64,000 nucleotides of DNA. Origin: Lautropia dentalis. GTDB lineage: Bacteria > Pseudomonadota > Gammaproteobacteria > Burkholderiales > Burkholderiaceae_E. The notes under the pieces were generated by a model. The model did not search any database. It had not been told where the DNA came from and saw only the letters and a program-made list of their open reading frames with translations. Positions 41,835 to 50,189 of this stretch are shown here, in pieces. The translations under genes and the position numbers were made by a program. Positions within the stretch are counted from its first letter, which is position 1; every line of letters begins with the position of its first letter. The DNA is taken from NCBI RefSeq assembly GCF_003892345.1, contig NZ_RRUE01000001.1, positions 589,008 to 653,007 on the forward strand, read 5' to 3'.

Positions 41835-42788
41835 TCACAGGCTCCGACGCAGCAGGTAGAAGAAATACGGGGCGCCGATCAGCGCCGTGAAGATGCCGGC
41901 CGGCAGTTCCAGCGGTGGCCGGATGGTGCGTACCGCAATGTCGCTGATCTGCAGGATCAGGGCGCCGGTCAGAATGGAGGCCGGCAGCAGCGCCCGGTGC
42001 CGTCCGCCCACCAGCTTGCGCGCCAGATGGGGCGCCACCAGGCCCAGAAATGCGATGGGTCCGGAAATGGCCACCGCCACGGCGGCGAGCATCACGGCCA
42101 GCCCCAGCAGCAGGATACGGTTGCGGCCCACGTTCACGCCCAGTGTGGAGGCCTTGGCCTCGCCCAGCGTCAGCAGGTCGAACGATTTGGAAAACAGCAG
42201 GGCCACCGGCAGCAGCAGCACCAGCAGCGGGGCGCCCACCTCCACAAAGGACCAGGTCCGGCCCCACAGGCTGCCCGTCAGCCACACCATCGCGGTGTTC
42301 ACTTCCAGCGGATGGGTCAGCATCAGGTAGTCGGTGATGGCCGCGTAGAAGGCCGACAGTGCCACCCCGATCAGCGCCGTCTGCAGCGGTCCGGCATGAC
42401 GGCCGGCCACCAGCAGCAGCAGAAAGGCCACGGCCGCCCCCACGCACGCCGCCAGCGGCAGCATCCACACCGAGGTGCCCGGCAGGGCCATCAGCGTCAG
42501 CACCGCAGCCAGGCTGGCGCCGTGGTTGATGCTCAGGATGTCGGGCGAGGCCAGCGGGTTGTGGATGATGCCCTGGATGATCGTGCCCGACAGCGCCAGC
42601 GCCGCGCCCACCAGCACCGCCAGGATCGCCCGCGGCAGACGGTACTGCCAGATGTCGAAGTCATGCTGCACCAGCCCCTGCCAGACGGCGGCCGGGGTCT
42701 TGAAGGTGGAGCCGAACATCAGCGCCCCCAGGAAGCACAGCGCCATCAGCACGGCCAGTACCGTCAGATATCGTCCCGGATGGTTCAT
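41835..42788 (-). CDS. fecD: Ferric-citrate/siderophore ABC transporter permease
   Basis: 317 residues, about nine or ten membrane helices. FecCD family marks: LPRAILAVLVGAALALSGTIIQ, HNPLASPDILSINHGA and, near the end, ISGPIAFLGLVAPHLARKLVG, the coupling region that contacts the ATPase. The ATG overlaps the stop of fecC (ATGA), so both permeases are coupled. They form the heterodimeric inner-membrane channel. Confidence 0.92.
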   Translation of the reverse strand: MNHPGRYLTVLAVLMALCFLGALMFGSTFKTPAAVWQGLVQHDFDIWQYRLPRAILAVLVGAALALSGTIIQGIIHNPLASPDILSINHGASLAAVLTLMALPGTSVWMLPLAACVGAAVAFLLLLVAGRHAGPLQTALIGVALSAFYAAITDYLMLTHPLEVNTAMVWLTGSLWGRTWSFVEVGAPLLVLLLPVALLFSKSFDLLTLGEAKASTLGVNVGRNRILLLGLAVMLAAVAVAISGPIAFLGLVAPHLARKLVGGRHRALLPASILTGALILQISDIAVRTIRPPLELPAGIFTALIGAPYFFYLLRRSL

Positions 42789-43792
42789 GCGTCACTCCGC
42801 TGTTTGGCAATCAACACAAAGCAGGGCGCACCCAGAATGGCCAGCACGGCCCCGGCCGGCAGCTCGGCCGGATGGGCCAGCGCCCGCGCCAGCAGGTCGG
42901 CCGCCACGAAGAGCAGGGCGCCCAGCAGCGCTGCCATCGGTACCGTGCGGCGCAGGTCATAGCCAATCCAGTAACGGGCCAGATGCGGAATCAGCAGGCC
43001 GATGAAGGCAATGGGGCCGGTGGTGGCCACGCTGGCCCCCACCCAGATCAGCACCACCACGTTCAGCCAGAAGCGCAGCGAACGCACCGACAGCCCCAGC
43101 GACTGGGCAGCTTCGTCGGACAGGTTGAGGATGTTGAGCTTGGGCACCAGCCACACCAGCGGGACGATGGGCAGCGCCACCAGCGGCCAGTAGTCCTTCA
43201 CCTGCTTCCAGCTCATGTTGCCCACGCCGCCGGCCAGCCAGTTCATCACGCCATAGGCCTGGTTCTCGTCCAGAATCAGCGAGGCCTTGCCCAGCGCCGC
43301 GCAGAAGGCGCTCACGGCGATCCCCGAGAGGATCAGCCGGCTCTTCTGCAGCCGGCCATCGCGGTAGCTGATCCACATCACCAGTGCCCACGAGGCAGCA
43401 CCACCCAGGGCGGCGGCGGTGGACTGGGTCAAGGCGCCCGAGCCGGTCATGAACACCCCCACCAGAATCACGCCCAGCCCGGCGCCGGCGTTGATCGACA
43501 GCAGCGAGGGCGAGGCCAGCGGGTTGCGGGTCATGGTCTGCAGCAGCAGGCCGCTGACGGCCAGTACGCTGCCACAGAGCATGGCCACGATGATGCGGGG
43601 CAGGCGGGTCTCCACCACCAGCATCTGCGGAATGCTCAGGCTGGTGCTGTTGGGCGACTTCAGCGCCACCAGGACATCGCCCGGCGTGATGTGCAGCGCC
43701 CCGGGCGAGAACATGAAGGCCGAGGCAAAGCCCAGTGCTGCCAGCAGCAGCACCGGTACCAGCCACCTCAGCCAGGCTGGGAGGAGGGACAT
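42785..43792 (-). CDS. fecC: Ferric-citrate/siderophore ABC transporter permease
   Basis: 335 residues. Same FecCD features as its partner: TRLPRIIVAMLCGSVLAVSG, RNPLASPSLLSINAGAGLG and TTGPIAFIGLLIPHLARYW. It lies 153 bp downstream of the binding-protein gene, the largest gap in the operon; a GC-rich hairpin (GGGTGGCC...GGCACCCCC) there might adjust downstream expression, a common device that lets the binding protein be made in excess. Confidence 0.92.
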   Translation of the reverse strand: MSLLPAWLRWLVPVLLLAALGFASAFMFSPGALHITPGDVLVALKSPNSTSLSIPQMLVVETRLPRIIVAMLCGSVLAVSGLLLQTMTRNPLASPSLLSINAGAGLGVILVGVFMTGSGALTQSTAAALGGAASWALVMWISYRDGRLQKSRLILSGIAVSAFCAALGKASLILDENQAYGVMNWLAGGVGNMSWKQVKDYWPLVALPIVPLVWLVPKLNILNLSDEAAQSLGLSVRSLRFWLNVVVLIWVGASVATTGPIAFIGLLIPHLARYWIGYDLRRTVPMAALLGALLFVAADLLARALAHPAELPAGAVLAILGAPCFVLIAKQRSDA

Positions 43793-43945
43793 GGTGATCC
43801 TTGGAAGAAGGGAAGCAGGTGCAGGCCCGCGGACCGGATCGGCAGCACGGCGCGCTCTGCCGGCTGCCTGCCCGGGGGCGGCCCCGACCCGGGTGGCCGG
43901 GGCACCCCCGTCATGGGAGAAACGTGATCAGTGCCTTTTCACGGA

Positions 43946-44851
43946 TCAGTGTTTTTCCACCGCCGCCTTGACCTGATCTGCCATCAGGCTGGCTGCCGTG
44001 ATGCCACGCGAACGGGCCCACAGCTGCGGGTCCACCGACACGAGCTGGTTCTGGCGGGCCACCGTCAGGGCCTTCCAGAGCGACTCCTGTTCCCATTTGC
44101 GCACCACGCTTTCCTGCCGGTAGTGGGCGATGAACATCCAGTCGGGGTTCATGGCCAGCACGTGTTCCAGGTCGATGTCGTAGATGTCCTTGCCACCGGT
44201 GTTGTCCGGCACCTTGAAGCCCAGCTCCGTCAGCAGGCCACCGGCGAAGGTGCTGCCGGTGTGCACATCCAGCGTGTTCTCGCGCGAGGCGCCGAACATG
44301 GCGGTCTGGCCCGGCTTGATCTCACCTGCGATGCCCTTGATCTTTTGCTGCAGTTCGGTGATTTTTGCCTTCATTTCGGTGGATTTGCCCACCACATCGC
44401 CGATGATCTGGTCCTGGTCCAGGATGTCGGTGAAGCCGCCGTAGCGCGAATCCAGCAGCAGCACCGGGGCAATCTTGCGCAGCTGGTCATAGGCGGCCTT
44501 GTGGCGCGAGGTGTCGGCGATGATCAGGTCCGGTTTCAGTCCGGCAATCGTTTCCATGTTCGGCTGCGAGCGCGTGCCCACCGATTTCCACGGCTGGATC
44601 AGCTTGCGCACCGGCTCGATCACGCGCGAGACCTGGTTGTCATCGGCCACGCCCACCGGCGAGATGCCCACGTTGGCCAGGGCATCCACGAACGAGAACT
44701 CCAACGCCACGATGCGGGTGGGGGCCTTGTCGAGCGTCAGTTCGCCGTGGTCGTCCTTCACGGTCACGGCGTGGGCGGCAGAGGCCAGGCCCAGGGAGGA
44801 GAGGGTCAGGGCCGTCATGCCGGCCAGCAGGGTGCGTCGGGTCAGGGACAT
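43946..44851 (-). CDS. fecB: Ferric-citrate/siderophore periplasmic binding protein
   Basis: 301 residues; start 44851 with GGAG 6 nt upstream. MSLTRRTLLAGMTALTLSS is a Tat-type signal ending at SAAHA. The mature part matches FecB strongly (DKAPTRIVALEFSFVDALA; KPDLIIADTSRH; IAPVLLLDSR; WMFIAHYRQESVVRKW; DPQLWARSRGI). FecB binds ferric citrate in E. coli; ligand identity here is inferred. No TonB receptor (FecA) or sigma factor (FecI) is in the window, but a truncated FecR-like gene lies 2.3 kb away. Confidence 0.93.
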   Translation of the reverse strand: MSLTRRTLLAGMTALTLSSLGLASAAHAVTVKDDHGELTLDKAPTRIVALEFSFVDALANVGISPVGVADDNQVSRVIEPVRKLIQPWKSVGTRSQPNMETIAGLKPDLIIADTSRHKAAYDQLRKIAPVLLLDSRYGGFTDILDQDQIIGDVVGKSTEMKAKITELQQKIKGIAGEIKPGQTAMFGASRENTLDVHTGSTFAGGLLTELGFKVPDNTGGKDIYDIDLEHVLAMNPDWMFIAHYRQESVVRKWEQESLWKALTVARQNQLVSVDPQLWARSRGITAASLMADQVKAAVEKH

Positions 44852-45002
44852 GGGAGACTCCGGGAAACGGTGGGGGGAGCAGAGGGGCCTCCCAGAACGC
44901 GGGCAGGCAGGCATCGTCCGCACGTATGTGTGGCGCGGCCAGATCCGGCGAGGACAGACTGGCTGTTACGGCATCATTCGCGCGTGTGTGCAGCGCGACG
45001 AA

Positions 45003-45031
45003 TTGTTACTCAAACTCCAGATGACGTGCAA
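45003..45031 (-). promoter_or_regulatory. Promoter of fecBCDE
   Basis: Minus strand: TTGCAC (45031-45026), 17-nt spacer, TAACAA (45008-45003), about 150 nt before the fecB ATG. I could not find a convincing Fur box overlapping it. Confidence 0.55.
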
Positions 45032-45111
45032 CAGAAACATCAATGCGACGCAGGTCAAATCCATCCGTGACAGGGAGTATCCTTTCAGTAAGTCCCCTTC
45101 TGGAGAAAATC

Positions 45112-45486
45112 ATGGCATTCATCCACTTCCTGGCCCTGCTGGCCGTGTTTCAGTACCTGCTCTTCGTTGCCCGTACCGGTCAGGCGCGCGACCGTTATCA
45201 CATCAAGGCGCCCGCCGTCACCGGTGACGAGAACTTCGAGCGGGTCTATCGCGTGCAGATGAATACGCTGGAGCAGCTGGTCGTCTTCCTGCCCGCGCTG
45301 CTCATCGCTGGGCACTACTTCGCGGGCACCTGGGTGTCCCTGCTGGGCATCGTCTATCTGGTGGGCCGCTTCGTCTACGCCCGGGCGTACGTGAAGGATC
45401 CCAAAACCCGCGCGGCGGGCTTCATGATGACCATCGGCGCCAACATCCTGCTGCTGCTCACGGCATTCTGCGCCATCATCTTCTGA
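45112..45486 (+). CDS. MAPEG family membrane protein
   Basis: 124 residues with four membrane segments. The MAPEG signature is visible as FERVYRVQMNTLEQLVVFLP; the N-terminal helix MAFIHFLALLAVFQYLLFV and the Arg/Tyr-rich loop (RFVYARAYVKDP) also fit. Start 45112 is supported by GGAG. Bacterial members are glutathione-linked or of unknown activity. It is divergent from fecB and shares its control region, with no evident functional link. Confidence 0.88.
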   Translation: MAFIHFLALLAVFQYLLFVARTGQARDRYHIKAPAVTGDENFERVYRVQMNTLEQLVVFLPALLIAGHYFAGTWVSLLGIVYLVGRFVYARAYVKDPKTRAAGFMMTIGANILLLLTAFCAIIF

Positions 45487-45561
45487 CCGGAACCGGAACC
45501 GGAACCGGAACCGGCACTGGCACTGGCACTAGCACTGGCATCGGTACAGGCATCGGTACCT
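45487..45561. repeat. Hexanucleotide tandem repeats after the MAPEG gene
   Basis: CCGGAA repeated four to five times passes into GGCACT repeats and then CATCGGTA repeats, immediately after the MAPEG stop codon. Simple-sequence tract without coding role. Confidence 0.9.
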
Positions 45562-45640
45562 GGCCAGGTAAAGTCAGGTCAGGCACTGGCCGGTGAGGCA
45601 CAGCGCCCGGGCCGGCCGGAAGCGGCTACCGGCCGCCCCG

Positions 45641-45664
45641 AAAAACGGCTCCATCCCTCAGCCG
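45641..45664 (-). terminator. Terminator of bioB
   Basis: Minus strand: short stem CGGCT / AGCCG, overlapping the stop codon, followed by TTTTT. The stem is only 5 bp. Confidence 0.45.
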
Positions 45665-46791
45665 CCACAGGTACAGCCGCGGCCGCCACATCCACCCGCG
45701 CGGTCGACAGCCCCGCCGCCGTCATCCGCGCCGCTTCCGTCTGCGCCGCGCCCGGCGCCAGCAGCGTGCCCGGCGACTGACGGCGGCAGGCGCTCGCCCG
45801 GCCCGGCTTCCGGCAGCAGGTCCAGCTTCAGCATCAGCCGCTGGTCGGCGTCTTCCGACGGGTTCTCCGTGGTCAGCAGTTTGTCACCGTAGAAAATCGA
45901 ATTGGCGCCGGCCATGAAGCACAGGGCCTGCGTGCTCTCCGGCATGTCCTGCCGGCCGGCCGACAGGCGCACATAGCTGCGCGGCATGGTGATGCGCGCC
46001 ACCGCAATCGTGCGCACGAATTCCGTCCAGTCCAGCTCGTGGGCATCGGCCAGTGGCGTGCCCTCCAGTCGCACCAGCTGGTTGATGGGTACCGATTCCG
46101 GCTGTGGCTCCAGATTGGCCAGGCTGGCAATCAGCCCGGCCCGCTGCTTGCGGGTCTCGTCCATGCCGATGATGCCGCCGCAGCACACCTTCAGCCCGGC
46201 CTGTCGCACCTTGCCCAGGGTATTGAGCCGGTCATCGAACCGGCGGGTGTGAATCAGCTCGCCGTAATAGCCCGGGTCCGTGTCCAGGTTGTGGTTGTAG
46301 TAGTCGAGACCGGCTTCCTTCAGATCCTCGGCCATGCCTTCTTCCAGCAGGCCGAAGGTGCCACAGGTCTCCAGTCCCAGTGCCTTCACCGCCCGGATGA
46401 TCGCCTGCAGCTTTTCGATGTCGCGCGGCTTCGGGCCACGCCATGCTCCGCCCATGCAGAAGCGGCTGGCACCCCGTGCCTTGGCAATGCGTGCCTTCTC
46501 CAGCACGCTCTCCACGTCCATCAGCTTCTGGGCTGGCACCGCATTGGGATGATGGATGGACTGCGGGCAGTATGCGCAGTCCTCGGGGCAGCCCCCGGTC
46601 TTCACCGACAGCAGGGTCGAGAGCTGGATGCGCTGCGCATCGAAGTGCTGCCGGTGCACGGTGGCCGCACGATAGACCAGGTCCATGAACGGCGTCTCGA
46701 ACAGGGCTTCCACCGCGCAGACTGTCCAGTAGGCGGCAGTGGTGTGCGGGGTGGGGCGGCGCAGCTGGACTGCGGTCATCGTATCGGTCAT
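45658..46791 (-). CDS. bioB: Biotin synthase
   Basis: 377 residues; the ATG at 46791 has AGGAG 8 nt upstream. Radical-SAM motif [11 protein letters not shown], then [11 protein letters not shown], the [2Fe-2S]-site cysteines ([19 protein letters not shown]) and Arg in [12 protein letters not shown] are all present. It inserts sulfur into dethiobiotin. The core ends near residue 330; the last about 45 residues are a Gly/Ala-rich tail with several Cys ([12 protein letters not shown]). No other biotin gene is adjacent. Confidence 0.96.
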   Translation of the reverse strand: MTDTMTAVQLRRPTPHTTAAYWTVCAVEALFETPFMDLVYRAATVHRQHFDAQRIQLSTLLSVKTGGCPEDCAYCPQSIHHPNAVPAQKLMDVESVLEKARIAKARGASRFCMGGAWRGPKPRDIEKLQAIIRAVKALGLETCGTFGLLEEGMAEDLKEAGLDYYNHNLDTDPGYYGELIHTRRFDDRLNTLGKVRQAGLKVCCGGIIGMDETRKQRAGLIASLANLEPQPESVPINQLVRLEGTPLADAHELDWTEFVRTIAVARITMPRSYVRLSAGRQDMPESTQALCFMAGANSIFYGDKLLTTENPSEDADQRLMLKLDLLPEAGPGERLPPSVAGHAAGAGRGADGSGADDGGGAVDRAGGCGGRGCTCGG

Positions 46792-46852
46792 GCATGTGTC
46801 TCCTGGTTGTGGCCCGTCGCATCCGGTGGGTACAGTGTATCCGGTGCGTCCA

Positions 46853-46950
46853 GTCAGTTCCGGTCACTCCCGGTCAGTCCGGCAGTTCCGGTGGTTCCGA
46901 TCATTCCGATCATTCCGGTCATTCCGGTCATTCCGATCGTCCCGGTGGTT
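46853..46950. repeat. 9-bp tandem repeats upstream of bioB
   Basis: About ten units of ATTCCGGTC/ATTCCGATC and variants (GGTTCCGGT at the edges) between the bioB start and the next gene. The unit is a multiple of three, but no gene is recognised in any frame. Confidence 0.85.
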
Positions 46951-47306
46951 CCAGCCCCGCCAGGGGCTCGGAAGCCGGCAGGGCAGGGCCGGCGCGTCTC
47001 CCATACCCGTATGTCTCGAATGGTGTCCTGTTGCGATGTTGACATGCAGGCAATATGGCGCCGTGAAGCGCCGTCTGCTGCGTCTTCGCGTAACAGATGC
47101 GTAAATACTATCGCAGACGTTCCGCATGACAGGAAAACCCTGCATGAATTGCCCGATAATTCCGGACGGTTCCAACTGTGATCGCTTTCCCCCATACCTT
47201 CCCGCGCCTGCGGGAATCGCTCTGTTCCAGCTCGTGACACGTCCGGCGTCGCCTTTCCGCGTCGTTCGGCTGTTCGCTTGCGGGCCGGGAAAGCGCATGT
47301 CTCTCC

Positions 47307-47978
47307 ATGCCCCAATCCATCTCGCCTGCATTCCGGACCAGGTCGTCGCGTCCGGGTGGTGGCCAGTCCGTGCCGCCGCGTTCCTCCCTGCTCACTCCGT
47401 CGGACGGGGCGTACCGCCGCCGTTTCGTCAACCGTCTGGCCGTCCTGGTTCTGGCGGCTGCCGCTGCGGGTCTGGTCGATGATGGCGTGGCATGGCGCCG
47501 TCTGGTGGCCGACCACCATACCGATGTCGCCCGGCGCGAGGAGGTCGTCATCGACCCGCAAACCCGCCTGCTGCTCAACACCCGCACCTCGCTCGACGTG
47601 GGTGGCCAGCCCGACGCCCGTGAAATCCGCCTGCTCGACGGTGAAATCCTGCTCCGCCAGGGTCTTGGTGCCCATCCGCTGGTCGTGCACACGCCGCACG
47701 GGCGCATCCTCAGTTCCGATGCCCGCCTGGCCATCAGCCGTCTCGGCGACAGCACCGTCCTCAGTGTCCTGCATGGCTCGGCGCAGGTCCAGGCTGCAGG
47801 TGGCAGCGGCGCAGCCCGGCAGGTGCCGGCCGGTCAGCGGCTGGTCATCGGCCCGCAGGGCGCCGGTGAGCTGCAGCCCGTGCAGGAGGCCGATGTGGCC
47901 TGGATCAACGGCGAGATCGTCGTTCATGCCTTGAAACCGGTCGCCCAGGGAGGAGCCCCTGAGCGTGTCATGAACTGA
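47307..47978 (+). CDS. FecR-like protein, truncated and orphan
   Basis: 223 residues. One membrane segment (about 42-58) is followed by a FecR domain: RLLLNTRTSLDV, REIRLLDGEILLRQG, PLVVHTPHGRILSS, DSTVLSVLHGSAQV and QVPAGQRLVIGP. FecR proteins relay a signal from an outer-membrane receptor to an ECF sigma factor. Compared with them (about 310-330 residues), this one lacks the N-terminal DUF4880 domain that contacts the sigma factor and ends about 80 residues early, just after DVAWINGEIVV. No FecI or FecA is nearby, although fecBCDE is. It may be a relic or a free-standing FecR-domain protein. Confidence 0.7.
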   Translation: MPQSISPAFRTRSSRPGGGQSVPPRSSLLTPSDGAYRRRFVNRLAVLVLAAAAAGLVDDGVAWRRLVADHHTDVARREEVVIDPQTRLLLNTRTSLDVGGQPDAREIRLLDGEILLRQGLGAHPLVVHTPHGRILSSDARLAISRLGDSTVLSVLHGSAQVQAAGGSGAARQVPAGQRLVIGPQGAGELQPVQEADVAWINGEIVVHALKPVAQGGAPERVMN

Positions 47979-48189
47979 GCGCATGGCGTGTGCAGGACGA
48001 AGCGGCAGGGATGCATCCCCGATGGCTTCAGGGCACTGCCAGCATGCTCGTGCATCCCAAAGGGGATTTTGCAGGGACGAACAGGTCCATGACACGCGCC
48101 AAAGGTGGCCTCGCGGAGACAGACACGCCCGGAACATGTACCCGGCCTGCTACGATCCGGGGGTGTTATCCGTCTCCCACAATGCCGGC

Positions 48190-49083
48190 ATGTCCTTTCT
48201 TTTGACCCGAACGCATCGTCTGACCGCCCTTGCCCTGGCCTCGCTCAGCCTGCTGGTGGCCTGTGCCACCACACCTGCACAGGCTGCCCGGCGCGAGCTG
48301 CGCTTCACGGGGCCGCAGATCACCCGCCAGCTGGCTCCCTCGTTTCCGCTCAAACGCTGCGTGTTTGGCAACCTGGGCTGCGTGCGGTTGCAGAACCCCG
48401 TCGTGCGCATGCAGCCCAATGACCAGCGGCTCTTTCTCGACCTGAAGGTGCAGTTCCAGCCGCTGCCGGGGCAGGGCACCACCAGCGGTACCGCCCAGGT
48501 GGCTGGCATCCCGGCCTACGATCCCCGGCAGGGGGCCTTCTACCTGCGCTCGCCCGAGCTGCTCGATCTCTCCGTGGCCGGTCTGGGCATCGCCGAGGCC
48601 CGGCAGATCGCCAGCCTCGTCTCCGGCATGCTGGGTGATGAATTCTTCAGCGATCAGCCCCTCTGGACGCTCGACGAATCCGATCCCCGCCAGTCCATGG
48701 CCCGCCTGACCCTGCGCAGCCTGGCTGTGCGCAACGGTACGCTCATCGTCACCCTGGGGGATGACGACGAGCCCGTCGATCCGGACTCGGTGACGCCGCA
48801 TACCCCACACAATCTTGCTCCCGACGGCAGCCGCCGCAGCGACAGGAGCGACAGCAACAACCGGGGTGGCAGCCATGGCAGCGGCCGTGGCAATGGAAAC
48901 AGTAGCGGCAATGACAACGATGGCGGCGATGACAGCCGTGGCAGTGACGGAAGCAACGGCAGTAACGGCAGCAACGACGCCCGCCGCCCTGCACCTCCCC
49001 CCCTGCGGGACGGCAACGAAGCCACGCCAGCGCCCGGCAACGGTCCGGAAGAGGGCGACGGTGGCTCGCCCGTCTGGCTGTGA
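48190..49083 (+). CDS. DUF1439 lipoprotein with Ser/Gly/Asn-rich tail
   Basis: 297 residues. MSFLLTRTHRLTALALASLS leads to the lipobox LVAC, so the mature protein is lipid-anchored at the Cys near residue 23. The middle (about 35-195) fits the DUF1439/YceB-type domain (FPLKRCVFGNLGCVRLQNPVV; LFLDLKVQFQPLPG; LRSLAVRNGTLIVTLG). The last about 95 residues are low-complexity with repeated SDGSNGSNGSND-like words and a Pro-rich end. Function of the family is unknown. A dispersed motif lies 90-120 bp upstream. Confidence 0.8.
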   Translation: MSFLLTRTHRLTALALASLSLLVACATTPAQAARRELRFTGPQITRQLAPSFPLKRCVFGNLGCVRLQNPVVRMQPNDQRLFLDLKVQFQPLPGQGTTSGTAQVAGIPAYDPRQGAFYLRSPELLDLSVAGLGIAEARQIASLVSGMLGDEFFSDQPLWTLDESDPRQSMARLTLRSLAVRNGTLIVTLGDDDEPVDPDSVTPHTPHNLAPDGSRRSDRSDSNNRGGSHGSGRGNGNSSGNDNDGGDDSRGSDGSNGSNGSNDARRPAPPPLRDGNEATPAPGNGPEEGDGGSPVWL

Positions 49084-49085
49084 TC

Positions 49086-50006
49086 CTACAGCGAAAACCG
49101 GTACGCAGCCCCCATCAGCAGCGATGGCATCACATGCCGCTTCACGATCGGACTGCGTGCTGCCGTGCCGGTCAGCCGCACGGCGCTGAGGCGCGCCACC
49201 CAGATCCAGTGCGGCGAGGGCTCGCCCGTCAGCCCCACCGAGGCGCCCACCTCGCGCAGGCCCGAGCCGGGGTCATACAGCGGCAGGCCACTGGCCGCAT
49301 GCTCGCGCTCACCAATACCATAGCTGTTGCGCATCGAGTTGCCATTGGCCCAGGTCACGCCGGCATCCACGCTCAGCAGCAGCTTCCTGCCCAGCGGCTT
49401 GCTCCAGCCAATGCCCACCGGAATCTCGAAGCCGCCCTGGCGGCCCAGGACATCACCCAGCAGCCGCGCCTGCAGCTGGATGGTGCGCGTCAGGTCATAG
49501 CGCATCCGCAGCCGGCCGATCAGCGTACCGCGCAGTGGCTTCAGTCCCTTGGCCAGATCCTCCTCGTCCACATCCCGGCCGCGGTTGATCGACAGCCCCA
49601 GCCCGAAACTGAAGCGGTCCACATGCCACAGGGGTCCGGCCAGCCCCGTTTCCGACACCCGGCGGTTGTGACTGGCACTGGCCCGTGCCACGCTCGAGCG
49701 GCTGATCGAATAGCCCCGCCAGCTGATCCGGGCCGCCGGTGCAAAGGCGTGCCCCATCTTCCGCGAGCCGCTGTATTCCGGTGAATAGTTGCTCACCAGC
49801 CCGATGGCAAAGTGCCAGCGCGGATCATCCTCGCCCGGGCGGCGCAGCACGTCCTCGGCCCGCGTGACGGCCCGCGTGGCCTGCTGCGAAGGCGTCTGCT
49901 GTCCCTGCGACAGTGCCGGACCGGCGGTAGCGCATAACAGACCGATCAGCAGCAGCTGTCCAGACAGGGGCACGGGTTTGCGGCTATGTTTGTCGGTACG
50001 CGTCAT
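49086..50006 (-). CDS. MipA/OmpV family outer-membrane protein
   Basis: 306 residues from ATG 50006 with a signal peptide ending GPALSQ. The mature part alternates short beta strands (WHFAIGLVSNYSPEYSGS; FSFGLGLSINRGRD; VGIGWSKPLGRKLLLSVD) and ends in the aromatic strand MGAAYRFSL, a typical barrel C-terminus; these are marks of the MipA/OmpV family. E. coli MipA scaffolds murein hydrolases; other members are of unknown role. It converges on the DUF1439 lipoprotein gene with 2 bp between them. Confidence 0.85.
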   Translation of the reverse strand: MTRTDKHSRKPVPLSGQLLLIGLLCATAGPALSQGQQTPSQQATRAVTRAEDVLRRPGEDDPRWHFAIGLVSNYSPEYSGSRKMGHAFAPAARISWRGYSISRSSVARASASHNRRVSETGLAGPLWHVDRFSFGLGLSINRGRDVDEEDLAKGLKPLRGTLIGRLRMRYDLTRTIQLQARLLGDVLGRQGGFEIPVGIGWSKPLGRKLLLSVDAGVTWANGNSMRNSYGIGEREHAASGLPLYDPGSGLREVGASVGLTGEPSPHWIWVARLSAVRLTGTAARSPIVKRHVMPSLLMGAAYRFSL

Positions 50007-50189
50007 GGGTGCATCCAGCAGGTGGCAGGGGCGGGGAAACGGGCACAGTCTGAAACGGATGAGCCGCCGTTTCCGTCCCGGGCAGACAGACGGATCACAG
50101 CGGCTGCCCGGCTCTGGGCTGCACCCTGGCGCGGGCCAGTGGCGTCCTGCTGCGCTGGCCAGAATTTCTGCAAAGTACCTGGGTATGAC

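Noticed and set aside
45003-45031. Fur box at the fecBCDE promoter
   Set aside because: Expected from function, but no 19-bp GATAATGATAATCATTATC-like dyad with acceptable matches was found near the promoter.
46853-46950. CRISPR array
   Set aside because: The 9-bp units are contiguous with no spacers; none of the repeat tracts in the window has repeat-spacer architecture.
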